Positions 50,401-58,268 of a stretch of 64,000 nucleotides of DNA are shown piece after piece. Each line of letters starts with the position of its first letter. Within the stretch, counting starts at the first letter, position 1. The notes under the pieces were generated by a model, which made no database searches, was not told the origin of the DNA, and was given only the letters and a program-made list of their open reading frames with translations. The stretch is taken from the NCBI GenBank assembly GCA_046593355.1, contig JBKJNY010000111.1, positions 5,478 to 69,477 on the forward strand, read 5' to 3'. Origin of the DNA: SXOA01 sp046593355. GTDB taxonomy: Bacteria > Planctomycetota > Planctomycetia > Pirellulales > Pirellulaceae. The position numbers and the translations under genes are program-made.

Positions 50401-51438
50401 ATGCCCGAGTACCGCCAGAATCCGCTGACGAGGGAATGGGTCATCCTCAGCAGCGAGCGAATGGCGCGGCCGAGCGAATTCTTGGACCAGCCGGCGCGCC
50501 GTGATAGTGCGGCGTGCCCTTTTTGCTTGGGGAATGAGCACGAGACACCGGAGGAGCTCGCCCGATATTCGGTTGGTGACTCCAAGGATTCCTGGTCCGT
50601 TCGCGTAGTGCCGAACAAATATCCGGCAGTGACGCCAGACCCTCACCCCGGCCCTCTCCCAAGGGGAGAGGGGGTGTGCAACGAGGACTGCCTCTTTCGG
50701 ACCGTCCCCGCACTCGGCGAGCATGAGGTCATCATCGAATCGCCGCGGCATGTCGTCAGCCTGACCGACCTGACGCCCGCGGAAACGGAGCTGCTTTTTC
50801 TGGCTTATCGGGACCGGATCGCTTTCCACCGTGCGGCAGGGAAGGCGCGGTACGTGCAAGCGTTCAAGAATGTCGGGCCGCTGGCGGGTGCTTCGATGGA
50901 GCATTCGCATAGCCAACTGATGGCGCTTGAGCAGTTGCCGCACAATGTCGAGCGGGACGCGGCCATTGCGGAGAGCTACTTTCGCCGAAAGGGACGGAGC
51001 CTGATCGGCGCGGTTCTTCAGGGGGAGTTGGACGCTGGCACTCGGGTCGTCGCCCAGTCCGCCTCCTTCGCCGCATTCTGCCCCTTCGCCAGCCGCTTCC
51101 CGTATGAAGTTTGCCTGGCCGCAAAAGCTTCGGGCCGGCCGTTTGAGGAGTTGCAAGCTGGCGAAGTTGGGGAACTTGCCAGGATTACGAGTGAGATCAT
51201 CGGTCGTATCGAACGTGCGCTCGGGCCGGTTGCCTATAACTACTATTTAAGGCCCGCGCCCTTTGACATGGCATCCCCCGGCCCGTATGACTGGCATATC
51301 GAGATTTTCCCCCGCCTTGTGAAGGTGGCGGGCTTTGAATGGAGCACCGGCATCTTCATCAACACCGTCAGCCCCGAAGCCGCCGCCGAAGTGCTGCGGG
51401 AAATAGGACGGCCTTCCCAGGCCGTCCGAACGGGCTAG
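50401..51438 (+). CDS. galT: GalT-family nucleotidyltransferase with repeat-coded insertion and tail
   Basis: A 345-residue HIT-superfamily hexose-1-phosphate uridylyltransferase-like enzyme. Family blocks: YRQNPLTREWVILSSERMAR at the N-terminus, CPFCLGNEHETPEE (zinc cysteines), VVPNKYPAV, and the active site ASMEHSHSQLMAL with His168-x-His170-x-Gln172; the second histidine would carry the nucleotide. Residues about 80-93 (DPHPGPLPRGEG) are a translated copy of an intergenic repeat, absent from normal GalT. The last residues (GRPSQAVRTG) are encoded by a small palindrome. The natural sugar could be galactose or, given the GH57 neighbour, ADP-glucose as in related phosphorylases; this is inference. 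Confidence 0.88.
   Translation: MPEYRQNPLTREWVILSSERMARPSEFLDQPARRDSAACPFCLGNEHETPEELARYSVGDSKDSWSVRVVPNKYPAVTPDPHPGPLPRGEGVCNEDCLFRTVPALGEHEVIIESPRHVVSLTDLTPAETELLFLAYRDRIAFHRAAGKARYVQAFKNVGPLAGASMEHSHSQLMALEQLPHNVERDAAIAESYFRRKGRSLIGAVLQGELDAGTRVVAQSASFAAFCPFASRFPYEVCLAAKASGRPFEELQAGEVGELARITSEIIGRIERALGPVAYNYYLRPAPFDMASPGPYDWHIEIFPRLVKVAGFEWSTGIFINTVSPEAAAEVLREIGRPSQAVRTG
50639..50675. repeat. CACCCCGGCCCTCTCCC repeat, copy 3, inside galT
   Basis: Same element as at 34017 and 48850, here in frame and translated as DPHPGPLPRGEG. Confidence 0.92.
51406..51427. repeat. Small palindrome at the 3' end of galT
   Basis: GGACGGCCT-TCCC-AGGCCGTCC, in frame and encoding the C-terminal GRPSQAV of the GalT-like protein. 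A related GGACGGGCTGGGAAGCCCAT hairpin follows at about 51540. Confidence 0.8.
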
Positions 51439-51581
51439 GAAGCCAGTCCTGCTTCTATCACTAGGAAAACCTGAACGCTTATGCCGATAGTAGGGTGAAA
51501 CGTCTTCTCCCTCGCAGGCCATTGCCTGCTAGCATCGAAGGACGGGCTGGGAAGCCCATCCTACAGCCCATTCACCGCACC

Positions 51582-53750
51582 ATGAATCCGCTTCGCCTTT
51601 GCCTGGTCCTGCACAACCATCAGCCAGTCGGCAACTTCGGCGGCGTCTTCGAGCAGGCGTATCAAGATAGCTATCTGCCGTTTTTGGATCTCTTTGAAAG
51701 CTATCCCGCCGAGCTGCGGATTTCGCTGCACACCAGCGGCCCGCTGATGGAATGGCTCGACGAGCATCACAGCGACTACGTCGACCGGCTGGCGCGGCTT
51801 GTCAGCAGCGGGCGGATTGAAGTTGTCGGCGGGCCGTTCTATGAGCCGATTCTGACGATGATCCCCTCGCGGGACCGGATCGGCCAGATTGAATCGTACA
51901 CCGCCTGGCTCGAAAGCCGCTTGGGCGCGCACGTGCAGGGGCTGTGGATGCCCGAGCGGGTTTGGGAGCAGTCCCTCACCAGCGATCTGGCCGTTGCCGG
52001 CATGAAGTACACCGTCCTTGATGACTTCCACTTCAAGAACGCCGGCCTCGTGGAAGACCAGCTCTACGGCTCCTACCTGACGGAGGACGACGGCAAGCTG
52101 CTGACAATTTTCCCCGGGAGTGAGACGCTGCGATACACCATTCCCTTCCAAGCGCCGGCGAGCACGATTGATTATCTCCGTGGCATTGCCGAGAAGCACG
52201 TCAACGCCGTCGTTGTGTTCGGCGATGACGGCGAAAAGTTCGGCACCTGGCCGGAGACGAAAAAACACGTCTATGACAACGGCTGGCTGAGGAGCTTTTT
52301 TGACGCGCTGCTCTCCAACCGCGACTGGCTGAAGCTCAGCACGCTGGCTGACGCGGTGGAGAATGTGCCGCCGGTGGGCAAGGTTTACCTTCCTGACGGC
52401 AGCTACCGGGAAATGACCGAGTGGTCGCTCCCCGTCGGACAGCAGCTGGAGTACGACAGTGTGGTGCATGGGATCGAGGATGATCCCCGCTGGCCGCGCC
52501 TCAAACGGTTTGTCCGCGGCGGCTTCTGGCGAAACTTCAAGGTGAAGTATCCCGAAGCCAACGAAATGTACGCCCGCATGATGATGGCCAGCCGCCGCAT
52601 CGAGCAGGCCCGCGAGCAAGGAGTGGAAGGGGACGCCTTCCGCTTTGCCCGGGAGTCGCTTTATCGCGGCCAGTGCAACTGCCCCTATTGGCACGGGGCC
52701 TTCGGCGGGATCTATCTGCCGCACCTGCGGAACGCGATCTACAACCAGCTCATCGCCAGTGAGAACTTGCTGGACCAGGCGATTGGCAAGACCGGCGGCT
52801 TTGTCGAGGCGACCGTCGACGACTACAACTTCGACCTGCGGCAGGAAGTTCGCCTGGCCGGCGACAAACTCATCTGCCTGCTCGCGCCCTCTTCCGGCGG
52901 GCAAATGTACGAGCTGGACGTCCGCACCATCTGCCACAATCTGCTGGCCACGCTCTCGCGTCGGCCGGAAGCGTATCACAAGAAAGTCCTCGGGGGGGCG
53001 AACCATGGCAACGGCAGCGTGGCCAGCATCCACGAGCGAGTCGTGTTCAAGCAAGCGGGACTGGAGCAGCGCCTGCAATACGACAAGTCGCCGCGAAAGA
53101 GCCTGCTCGACCACTTCTTCGATGAGAGCACCACGCTGGAGCAGATCGCGCGGAATGACGCGCCCGAGCGCGGCGACTTCCTCACCGGCATCTACGACAC
53201 CAAAATCCGCCGCGGAACGGATCGCGTGCAAGTGCAACTTTCACGCATAGGCTCTGTGCAGGGTCGTGAGGTCAAAATCACCAAGGGGGTGACGATGGTC
53301 TCGCGCAGTCCGGCCCTCGAGATCGTCTATCTGTTGGAAAATCTGCCGGCCGGGGAAGCTCTGCACTTCGCCGTCGAGCTTAATCTGGCCGGACTACCTG
53401 CCGGCGCGGATGACCGCTATTTCCATGATCTGGACGGCCAGCGGCTGGGACAACTCGGCAGCCGGCTCGACCTGAAGGGAGTTCAGAAGCTGGGGCTGAT
53501 TGATGAATGGCTGGGTATCGACGTGCAACTGACGGCGAACCGGCCGACGGACCTGTGGGCGTTCCCTATTGAAACCGTCAGCCAGTCCGAAGGGGGCTTT
53601 GAGCTGGTGCATCAGTCCGTCTGCCTGCACCCCCATTGGCACGTCCGCGGCGACGCCCAAGGCCGCTGGACCGTCACGCTCATCCTCAACGCCAATACGG
53701 CCCTCGCCGAAAGCCGCATGCGTCCGCAGGAAGCGGTAGCGACGGTTTGA
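51582..53750 (+). CDS. Glycoside hydrolase family 57 4-alpha-glucanotransferase/amylase
   Basis: The ATG at 51582 (MNPLRLCLVLHNHQPVGNFG) is chosen because GH57 enzymes begin with the HNHQPVGN block; earlier codons run through a repeat. The 722 residues comprise a catalytic (beta/alpha)7 barrel, then DUF1925- and DUF1926-like domains (the latter ending LELVHQSVCLHPHWHV-like as FELVHQSVCLHPHW). The nucleophile should be Glu125 in GLWMPERVWEQ and the acid/base Asp215 in VVVFGDDGEKFGTWPE, nearly the same positions as Glu123/Asp214 of the Thermococcus litoralis enzyme. It transfers or hydrolyses alpha-1,4-glucans and has no signal peptide, so it probably acts on glycogen or maltodextrin inside the cell. 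Confidence 0.93.
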   Translation: MNPLRLCLVLHNHQPVGNFGGVFEQAYQDSYLPFLDLFESYPAELRISLHTSGPLMEWLDEHHSDYVDRLARLVSSGRIEVVGGPFYEPILTMIPSRDRIGQIESYTAWLESRLGAHVQGLWMPERVWEQSLTSDLAVAGMKYTVLDDFHFKNAGLVEDQLYGSYLTEDDGKLLTIFPGSETLRYTIPFQAPASTIDYLRGIAEKHVNAVVVFGDDGEKFGTWPETKKHVYDNGWLRSFFDALLSNRDWLKLSTLADAVENVPPVGKVYLPDGSYREMTEWSLPVGQQLEYDSVVHGIEDDPRWPRLKRFVRGGFWRNFKVKYPEANEMYARMMMASRRIEQAREQGVEGDAFRFARESLYRGQCNCPYWHGAFGGIYLPHLRNAIYNQLIASENLLDQAIGKTGGFVEATVDDYNFDLRQEVRLAGDKLICLLAPSSGGQMYELDVRTICHNLLATLSRRPEAYHKKVLGGANHGNGSVASIHERVVFKQAGLEQRLQYDKSPRKSLLDHFFDESTTLEQIARNDAPERGDFLTGIYDTKIRRGTDRVQVQLSRIGSVQGREVKITKGVTMVSRSPALEIVYLLENLPAGEALHFAVELNLAGLPAGADDRYFHDLDGQRLGQLGSRLDLKGVQKLGLIDEWLGIDVQLTANRPTDLWAFPIETVSQSEGGFELVHQSVCLHPHWHVRGDAQGRWTVTLILNANTALAESRMRPQEAVATV

Positions 53751-53769
53751 GATTTCTAGCGTCGCCCAT

Positions 53770-53797
53770 TTGACAATCTACGGCGCTGACGTAGTGT
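53770..53797 (+). promoter_or_regulatory. Putative promoter of the riboswitch-Flp transcript
   Basis: TTGACA (53770-53775), a 16-base spacer and TAGTGT (53792-53797). Transcription would begin near 53804, about 55 bases before the riboswitch. The -35 box is perfect and the -10 box is weak. Confidence 0.45.
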
Positions 53798-53861
53798 TTC
53801 CATTGTCCAGACAAAGCAACGGTTTACGGCGAGTCACGCCGGCTGTTGCGGACCTCCATCC

Positions 53862-53950
53862 TCGATAAAGGCAAACCGGTCGCAAGGCCGGGACGCAAAG
53901 CTACAGGGTCTTTAGTTCATTCGAACCAGAGATAGCCAGCTGCCGAAGGG
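53862..53950 (+). ncRNA. Cyclic-di-GMP-I (GEMM) riboswitch
   Basis: The conserved GEMM-I bases are present in order: AAAGGCAAACC (P1/P2 junction), a P2 stem closed by a GCAA tetraloop (CCGGTC-GCAA-GGCCGG), GGGACGCAAAGC, then a P3 stem (CAGGGTCT ... AGAGATAGCCAGCTGCCGA). GCAAACC, GGACGCAAAGC and AGCCAGCTGCCGA are hallmark segments; the GNRA tetraloop normally docks into a receptor in P3. The RNA lies about 115 bases upstream of a Flp pilin start codon in the same orientation. Between them, an arm pair CGCGGCG/CGCCGCG (54015-54045) precedes the GGGAGG ribosome-binding site and could form the expression platform. Ends are approximate. Confidence 0.92.
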
Positions 53951-54064
53951 TTTGGCCGAGGAATGAGGTGCTTGGATTCACAGGCGGCCACGGCCGCTAC
54001 TTCATTTCTCGCTTCGCGGCGGTAATGTCCTTAAACGTCGCCGCGGGCCCAGTGGGAGGTTTCC

Positions 54065-54247
54065 ATGAACAAGCTTCTTCTGAGCGTCCGTCATCTGATC
54101 GTTTCCGAGGACGGCCCCACCGCGGTGGAGTACGCCGTGATGCTCGCGTTGATCGTCGTCGTTTGCCTGGCTTCGATCACCACGATCGGCACCCGCGCCA
54201 ACCTGGTGTTCAATGACATCTCGAATGCCCTGCCGGCTGCCAGTTAG
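54065..54247 (+). CDS. flp: Flp/Fap-type pilin
   Basis: A 60-residue prepilin for type IVb (Flp/tad) pili. The leader (MNKLLLSVRHLIVSEDG) ends at the glycine of the G/xxxxEY processing site, here G-PTAVEY, followed by a hydrophobic helix (AVMLALIVVVCLASITTIGT). Prepilin peptidase (TadV) should cut after the glycine. It has a good ribosome-binding site (GGGAGG, five bases before the ATG) and lies downstream of the c-di-GMP-I riboswitch. No other tad gene is in the window, so this is a separate pilin locus. It ends four bases from the convergent WD40 gene. Confidence 0.93.
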   Translation: MNKLLLSVRHLIVSEDGPTAVEYAVMLALIVVVCLASITTIGTRANLVFNDISNALPAAS

Positions 54248-54251
54248 TCCG

Positions 54252-55253
54252 CTAGGCTTTGAGCTCGAAGGCCACAACTTTGTTGTGGCCGGCTGCAAAG
54301 AGTGTCTCGGAGTTTTCGGCCAGGGCCAGCGCGTGGATGTGCATCGGGGCCTTCTCGGACTTGACGACCTTCTTGGCTTCCAGGTCGTAAAGCTGAACCA
54401 GGCCCCCATTGTCCCCTCCCGCGCCGATGAGCCACTTGCCTTCAGGTCCGAAAGCGAGACTCGTGATCAGCCCCTTCCCGTCGCCCAGGAACTCGTGGAG
54501 CTTTTCGTTCTGCTCCCAGGCGAAAAGCTCCACGCGGGCGGGACCATCCAGATGGTCGATGTTCCCGATCCGCCCGATGCCGCCGATGGCCAGTCTCTGT
54601 CCGTCCGGCGAAAAGGCCAGCGAGCGAATGCCGCCGATCGAGTGAATCCGCTCCTTGGGATCCCAGGTGTAAAAGCCGGGCGCGTCGAGCGATGCCAGCT
54701 TGCTCCCCGTGGCCAGATCCCAGATGACGACGCGGCCCACCTTGTCTCCCGTCGCCAGCAGGCGGCTGTCCGCTGAAATGCAGGCGGCATACAGCATGGA
54801 AGGAAAGTGATTCGGCGTTCTTTCCTCATGCCCCTTGAGCTCGTGGATCTTGTTTCCCGATTCCGCGTCCCAGACGCGGCCCATCATATCGTCGCCGATG
54901 CTCACCACCCGTTTGCCGTCCGGTGAGACAATCACCTTGCGAATCCACTTGCCATGCGCAGCCTCGGAGGTGCGAATCACCTCGCCATTTTCCACCTTCC
55001 GCCAAATCAGCTTCCCGTCATAGCCGCCGGAAACGAGCGTCTGATTGCCGTTTGCCAGCGCGACACCAGTCACATAGCTGGAATGTCCCTCCAGCGCTTT
55101 CCACTCCGGCTTTTCCGCCAGCACATCCACGTCATAGACTTTGCCGTCCGACGCGCCGAGAAACAGACGGCTGGAGGAAGGCATCCGCGCCAGGCCGAGG
55201 AAGATCTCCTGGCGAGAGAGATCTTTGAGGAGCTTGAGAGTGGTGGGGAGCAT
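54252..55253 (-). CDS. WD40-repeat protein
   Basis: The ATG at 55253 (MLPTTLKLLKDLSRQEIFLG) is preferred to the TTG at 55271; 333 residues, with no signal peptide. About seven WD-type blades can be counted, e.g. WKALEGHSSYVTGVALANGN, GKWIRKVIVSPDGKRVVSIG, MMGRVWDAESGNKIHELKGH, GRVVIWDLATGSKLASLDAP and IRSLAFSPDGQRLAIGG. A single closed propeller would account for the whole protein, which suggests a protein-binding platform. WD40 proteins are plentiful in Planctomycetes. The aspartic protease gene ends 21 bases upstream on the same strand. Confidence 0.88.
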   Translation of the reverse strand: MLPTTLKLLKDLSRQEIFLGLARMPSSSRLFLGASDGKVYDVDVLAEKPEWKALEGHSSYVTGVALANGNQTLVSGGYDGKLIWRKVENGEVIRTSEAAHGKWIRKVIVSPDGKRVVSIGDDMMGRVWDAESGNKIHELKGHEERTPNHFPSMLYAACISADSRLLATGDKVGRVVIWDLATGSKLASLDAPGFYTWDPKERIHSIGGIRSLAFSPDGQRLAIGGIGRIGNIDHLDGPARVELFAWEQNEKLHEFLGDGKGLITSLAFGPEGKWLIGAGGDNGGLVQLYDLEAKKVVKSEKAPMHIHALALAENSETLFAAGHNKVVAFELKA

Positions 55254-55274
55254 AGGAATGGTCTGTGGCAAAAA

Positions 55275-55652
55275 CTAGCGTCTTTCGATCTCTTCAATGA
55301 GCACGAACCCCTGGGGTTCGACGCGAAGCGAAATGTCTGAACCCTCGAGTAATTCCATTCCGACAAGCGGACCGCCTTCGGATTCGAGTACCAAGATGCG
55401 CCTTTGCCGGCCATGCCATATCACCCGTCCGTGATAGGTGTCCATCAATACCTCGTTTCCATCGCCGAGCACCGCGGTACGGCTGCCATAGAACTCCAAC
55501 TCCAAGTCATCAATGAGTTTGGCAGCGAGAGTCAGCTCGCCAGTGAATCCGGTATCCAGCACGGCCTCAACGGTCTGCTCCGCATCGTTTGCATCTAACA
55601 ACGACACCGATACGACCGCTTCGCGTTGTGTATTGACTGCGCCGGAGATCAT
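55275..55652 (-). CDS. Small clan AA (retropepsin-like) aspartic protease
   Basis: A 125-residue protein with the catalytic motif VEAVLDTGFTGELTL, Asp33 being the active-site residue, and a second family block GGPLVGMELLEGSDI corresponding to the retropepsin LLG(M/L) segment. One Asp per chain means it must dimerise to be active. There is no signal peptide, so it would be cytoplasmic. Its ATG overlaps the stop of the 87-residue upstream gene as ATGA. This two-gene arrangement resembles toxin-antitoxin pairs; I recall similar pairs in other bacteria, without a proven role. Confidence 0.85.
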   Translation of the reverse strand: MISGAVNTQREAVVSVSLLDANDAEQTVEAVLDTGFTGELTLAAKLIDDLELEFYGSRTAVLGDGNEVLMDTYHGRVIWHGRQRRILVLESEGGPLVGMELLEGSDISLRVEPQGFVLIEEIERR

Positions 55653-55912
55653 GTGACTCGAAACCGACCTCCCAATCGGTACGCCGCCGCAAATCCCACT
55701 CGAAGTCCGAACATGATGGCCTCGGGACGACGCGCCTTGAGGCGAGTCGAGGCCTCAATATCCTTTGGATCCAATTCGTAGTCACTCGAGTCGATGTCGA
55801 TAATCACAAACTCTCCGTGGTGATCTTGCTCCACTTTGGACCGAATCGTGTCCTCGTAGATTTTGGTCCCGCGGGCGGCAATCTCTTCGCCTGTTAAGGT
55901 CGTGGGTCGCAT
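55649..55912 (-). CDS. Partner protein of the small aspartic protease
   Basis: The ATG at 55912 has AGGAG seven bases upstream and is preferred over 55930; 87 residues. The product MRPTTLTGEEIAARGTKIYE continues DTIRSKVEQDHHGEFVIIDI and ends ARRPEAIMFGLRVGFAAAYR. The middle (FVIIDIDSSDYELD) looks like beta-strands and the ends like helices. I associate this small family with genes next to clan AA proteases. It would be made first and in coupled fashion, as an antitoxin or substrate-adaptor would; this is inference. Confidence 0.7.
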   Translation of the reverse strand: MRPTTLTGEEIAARGTKIYEDTIRSKVEQDHHGEFVIIDIDSSDYELDPKDIEASTRLKARRPEAIMFGLRVGFAAAYRLGGRFRVT

Positions 55913-55960
55913 TTTAGGTCTCCTGATCATTCAGTCTCATTCTATGCCAACCTTCCAGAT

Positions 55961-57340
55961 TCACGAACTCGCTCCTGAATACAGCGGAGCAATCACTTTC
56001 CCGTTCAGCAAGTGATGGGGACGGTCCAGCGGATCCTTCAAAGTGGCGTCGTCGCTGACTCCGAGCGCGGCGAAGATCGTCGTGCCAACGTCGGCTGGGG
56101 AAAATGATTGCGTGATGGGATAGGCGGCTTTATAGTCGGTTTGTCCCACGACCTGGCCGCCGCGCACGCCAGCGCCGGCGAAGAGCGCGGAGTAGGCGGC
56201 TGACCAGTGATCGCGCCCGGGAATTTTTTCGCCGGGCAATGTTGAAATCTTGGGGGTGCGACCAAACTCGCCCATCACGATGACCAGCGTCTGGTCGAGC
56301 AACCCCGATGCCGCCAGGTCATCCATGAGTGCCGCCAGCCCTTGATCGAGCTGCGGGAGCAGCGTGTTCTTGAGCTTGCCCCAGTTGTCGACGTGCGTGT
56401 CCCAGGTCTGTACGATGCCCATCGTGGCTTGCACGACGGGCACTCCGGCTTCGATCAAGCGGCGGGACAACAAGAGCGACTGGCCAAACTTGTTGCGGCC
56501 GTAGCGGTCGCGGGCGGCGGCCGTCTCTTGCCCCAGCTCGAAGGCCTTCGACATGCGGGCCGACGTCAGCAGGGAGAACGCCACTTGCTGCTGCTCTCCA
56601 AGCGTGGCAGCGCAGTCGCTTCCCGCCAGCGGCGAATTGCCGCCGTTGAGCGCGTCCAACAGCTCGCGCCGCGATTGCAGCCGCGGCACTGTCACCCCTG
56701 CCTGCAGGCTCAGGGCATCCACCTTGAAATCCGGGCTGCTCGGATCGCGGCGGATCTGCCAGGGGTCGTGCTTGGGCCCCAAAAAGCCGGCGTGCTGGCC
56801 GGGCCACGTCAACGGACCTTCAATCAAATAGTTCGGCAGCGAAACACCCGTGGGAATTCCATCGGGCCGCGGGCGAAGAAAATCGAAGGCGGCGGCGAAG
56901 TTGGGAAAATCATTGCGTGTCTCGACTCGGTCCAGGTCGCTCGCGCCGCGCGGCAAAGGGGTTGGCCGGCCGGTGAGCGCCACATGCGTCGCCAGCAGAT
57001 GATTCTGCTCCCGATGAGCCAGCGAGCGGACGATGGACCAGCGCGCCATCTGCTGCGCGAGCCGGGGGAGATGCTCGCAGACCTTGACTCCGGGAACGGT
57101 CGTGCCAATCGTCGAGAACTCTCCCCGCACCTCCGCCGGTGCATCCGGCTTGGGATCCAGTGTATCCAGTTGGCTCGGCCCGCCACTCAGCAGCACCAGC
57201 AGCACGGACTTGGCCCTGGCGGACCCCGCTTCCCCATTTGCGGCACTGGCAGTAGCAAACGGCAACGAAGCCCCCACGACCCCTGCGGCACTCACGTGGA
57301 GGAATTGGCGACGGTCGAAGGAATAGCTGGGCTGGAGCAT
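55961..57340 (-). CDS. DUF1501 (sulfatase-fold) exported protein, first copy
   Basis: A 459-residue protein with a twin-arginine signal (FDRRQFLHVSAAGVVGASLP). The DUF1501 blocks follow: SVLLVLLSGGPSQLDTLDPK, MARWSIVRSLAHREQNHLLA and, near the C-terminus, TLVIVMGEFGRTPKISTLPG with GRDHWSAAYSALFAGAGVRG. The family belongs to the alkaline phosphatase/sulfatase fold, though the metal-binding pattern is only partly retained, and it is greatly expanded in Planctomycetes without known substrate. A second member is at 58269. The HEPN pair lies between the two copies. Confidence 0.92.
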   Translation of the reverse strand: MLQPSYSFDRRQFLHVSAAGVVGASLPFATASAANGEAGSARAKSVLLVLLSGGPSQLDTLDPKPDAPAEVRGEFSTIGTTVPGVKVCEHLPRLAQQMARWSIVRSLAHREQNHLLATHVALTGRPTPLPRGASDLDRVETRNDFPNFAAAFDFLRPRPDGIPTGVSLPNYLIEGPLTWPGQHAGFLGPKHDPWQIRRDPSSPDFKVDALSLQAGVTVPRLQSRRELLDALNGGNSPLAGSDCAATLGEQQQVAFSLLTSARMSKAFELGQETAAARDRYGRNKFGQSLLLSRRLIEAGVPVVQATMGIVQTWDTHVDNWGKLKNTLLPQLDQGLAALMDDLAASGLLDQTLVIVMGEFGRTPKISTLPGEKIPGRDHWSAAYSALFAGAGVRGGQVVGQTDYKAAYPITQSFSPADVGTTIFAALGVSDDATLKDPLDRPHHLLNGKVIAPLYSGASS

Positions 57341-57376
57341 GAAGGGAAGTTTCCTGTTGGCTTATTGCAAATGTGT

Positions 57377-57811
57377 TTACGGCCTGCCGAGTGGTGCAAT
57401 TCTTCTTTGGTAAGTCTCAATGCCAGCTTGGATCAAGCTGCGCGATGGCTCCTGGCGGCACTCGGTTAAGAGCGTCAACAGTTCGTGGGCGACTTCGACG
57501 CAGCGCCTCGCGGTCTTATGACCAATGTCTTGCGACAACGCCAAATCATAATCAGCCCGAATTCGTTCTGATTGCAAGTTTCCCAGTAGTTGTCCGGCTC
57601 GCAAGCTCGTCTCCACGCCTGCGGACATGAGCATTCGCTGCGGCTCGATATGATCGCGTCCCACACGAAAACCCAGTTCCAATAAATAATCCTTCGCAGA
57701 GTGAAAGCAAGCATAATAGGCCCGACTCACCGCTGTCCGGCAAGCAGCTTCCGAAGCGCCGGGGGACGCCACGAGCTTTCCAGCCAGCGACAGGAAGTCC
57801 TGGGCATTCAT
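57377..57811 (-). CDS. HEPN-domain (UPF0332-like) putative toxin
   Basis: A 144-residue helical protein. The segments SRAYYACFHSAKDYLLELGF (about 30-49) and LQSERIRADYDLALSQDIGH (about 79-98) match the two conserved helices of UPF0332-type HEPN domains; the second contains an Arg and a more distant His rather than a tight RxxxxH. HEPN proteins in two-gene modules are commonly RNases. Its ATG overlaps the stop of the upstream gene as ATGA. No nucleotidyltransferase (MNT) partner is present, which is the usual antitoxin, so the partner here is unusual. Confidence 0.75.
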   Translation of the reverse strand: MNAQDFLSLAGKLVASPGASEAACRTAVSRAYYACFHSAKDYLLELGFRVGRDHIEPQRMLMSAGVETSLRAGQLLGNLQSERIRADYDLALSQDIGHKTARRCVEVAHELLTLLTECRQEPSRSLIQAGIETYQRRIAPLGRP

Positions 57812-58206
57812 CGCACTGAATCAACCATCAAGCGATAAACAGTGGGGTCATCAGGCCACGAAGGTGTCACCCGATCGTACCAACGATCCATCTTCTCACG
57901 AAATTCCTCATACTCCATGTCTTGCTCAACTCGAAAGACCAACCAAGGGTACTGAGGCTCGGACGGGTCCGACATCATGTGAGTTGTTACCGTACCCGAA
58001 AAAAGGCTCTTCGTAATTTCGAGAACCTTACCGATCCGGTCTTTCGAAAATGGATTGCTATCGCTGGTCCGCTTTGCGTTTGGTTGAACCTGCGCCCCAC
58101 GCCCCTCCAGCGTCTGGATCCGGCTAGACAACTCCTCCACTCGTGTTGCCAGTGTGTAGAAGGTTTCCGCATCAATCGTGGGCATCGCGGATGATGAAGT
58201 AGACAT
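57808..58206 (-). CDS. Uncharacterised partner of the HEPN protein
   Basis: Start at 58206 (MSTSSSAMPTIDAETFYTLA) is chosen over 58218 because GAGA lies about seven bases upstream; 132 residues. Residues 15-40 form a short coiled coil (ATRVEELSSRIQTLEGRGAQ). The C-terminal part contains EPQYPWLVFRVEQDMEYEEF and EKMDRWYDRVTPSWPDDPTV, a pattern I do not recognise. The stop overlaps the HEPN start by four bases. The position first in a coupled pair suits an antitoxin, but there is no direct evidence. Confidence 0.6.
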   Translation of the reverse strand: MSTSSSAMPTIDAETFYTLATRVEELSSRIQTLEGRGAQVQPNAKRTSDSNPFSKDRIGKVLEITKSLFSGTVTTHMMSDPSEPQYPWLVFRVEQDMEYEEFREKMDRWYDRVTPSWPDDPTVYRLMVDSVR

Positions 58207-58268
58207 AATCATTCTCATCTGAAAGGGTGGAACCTGATTCTATTGTACTCCAGCTTTTTCCAATTCCC

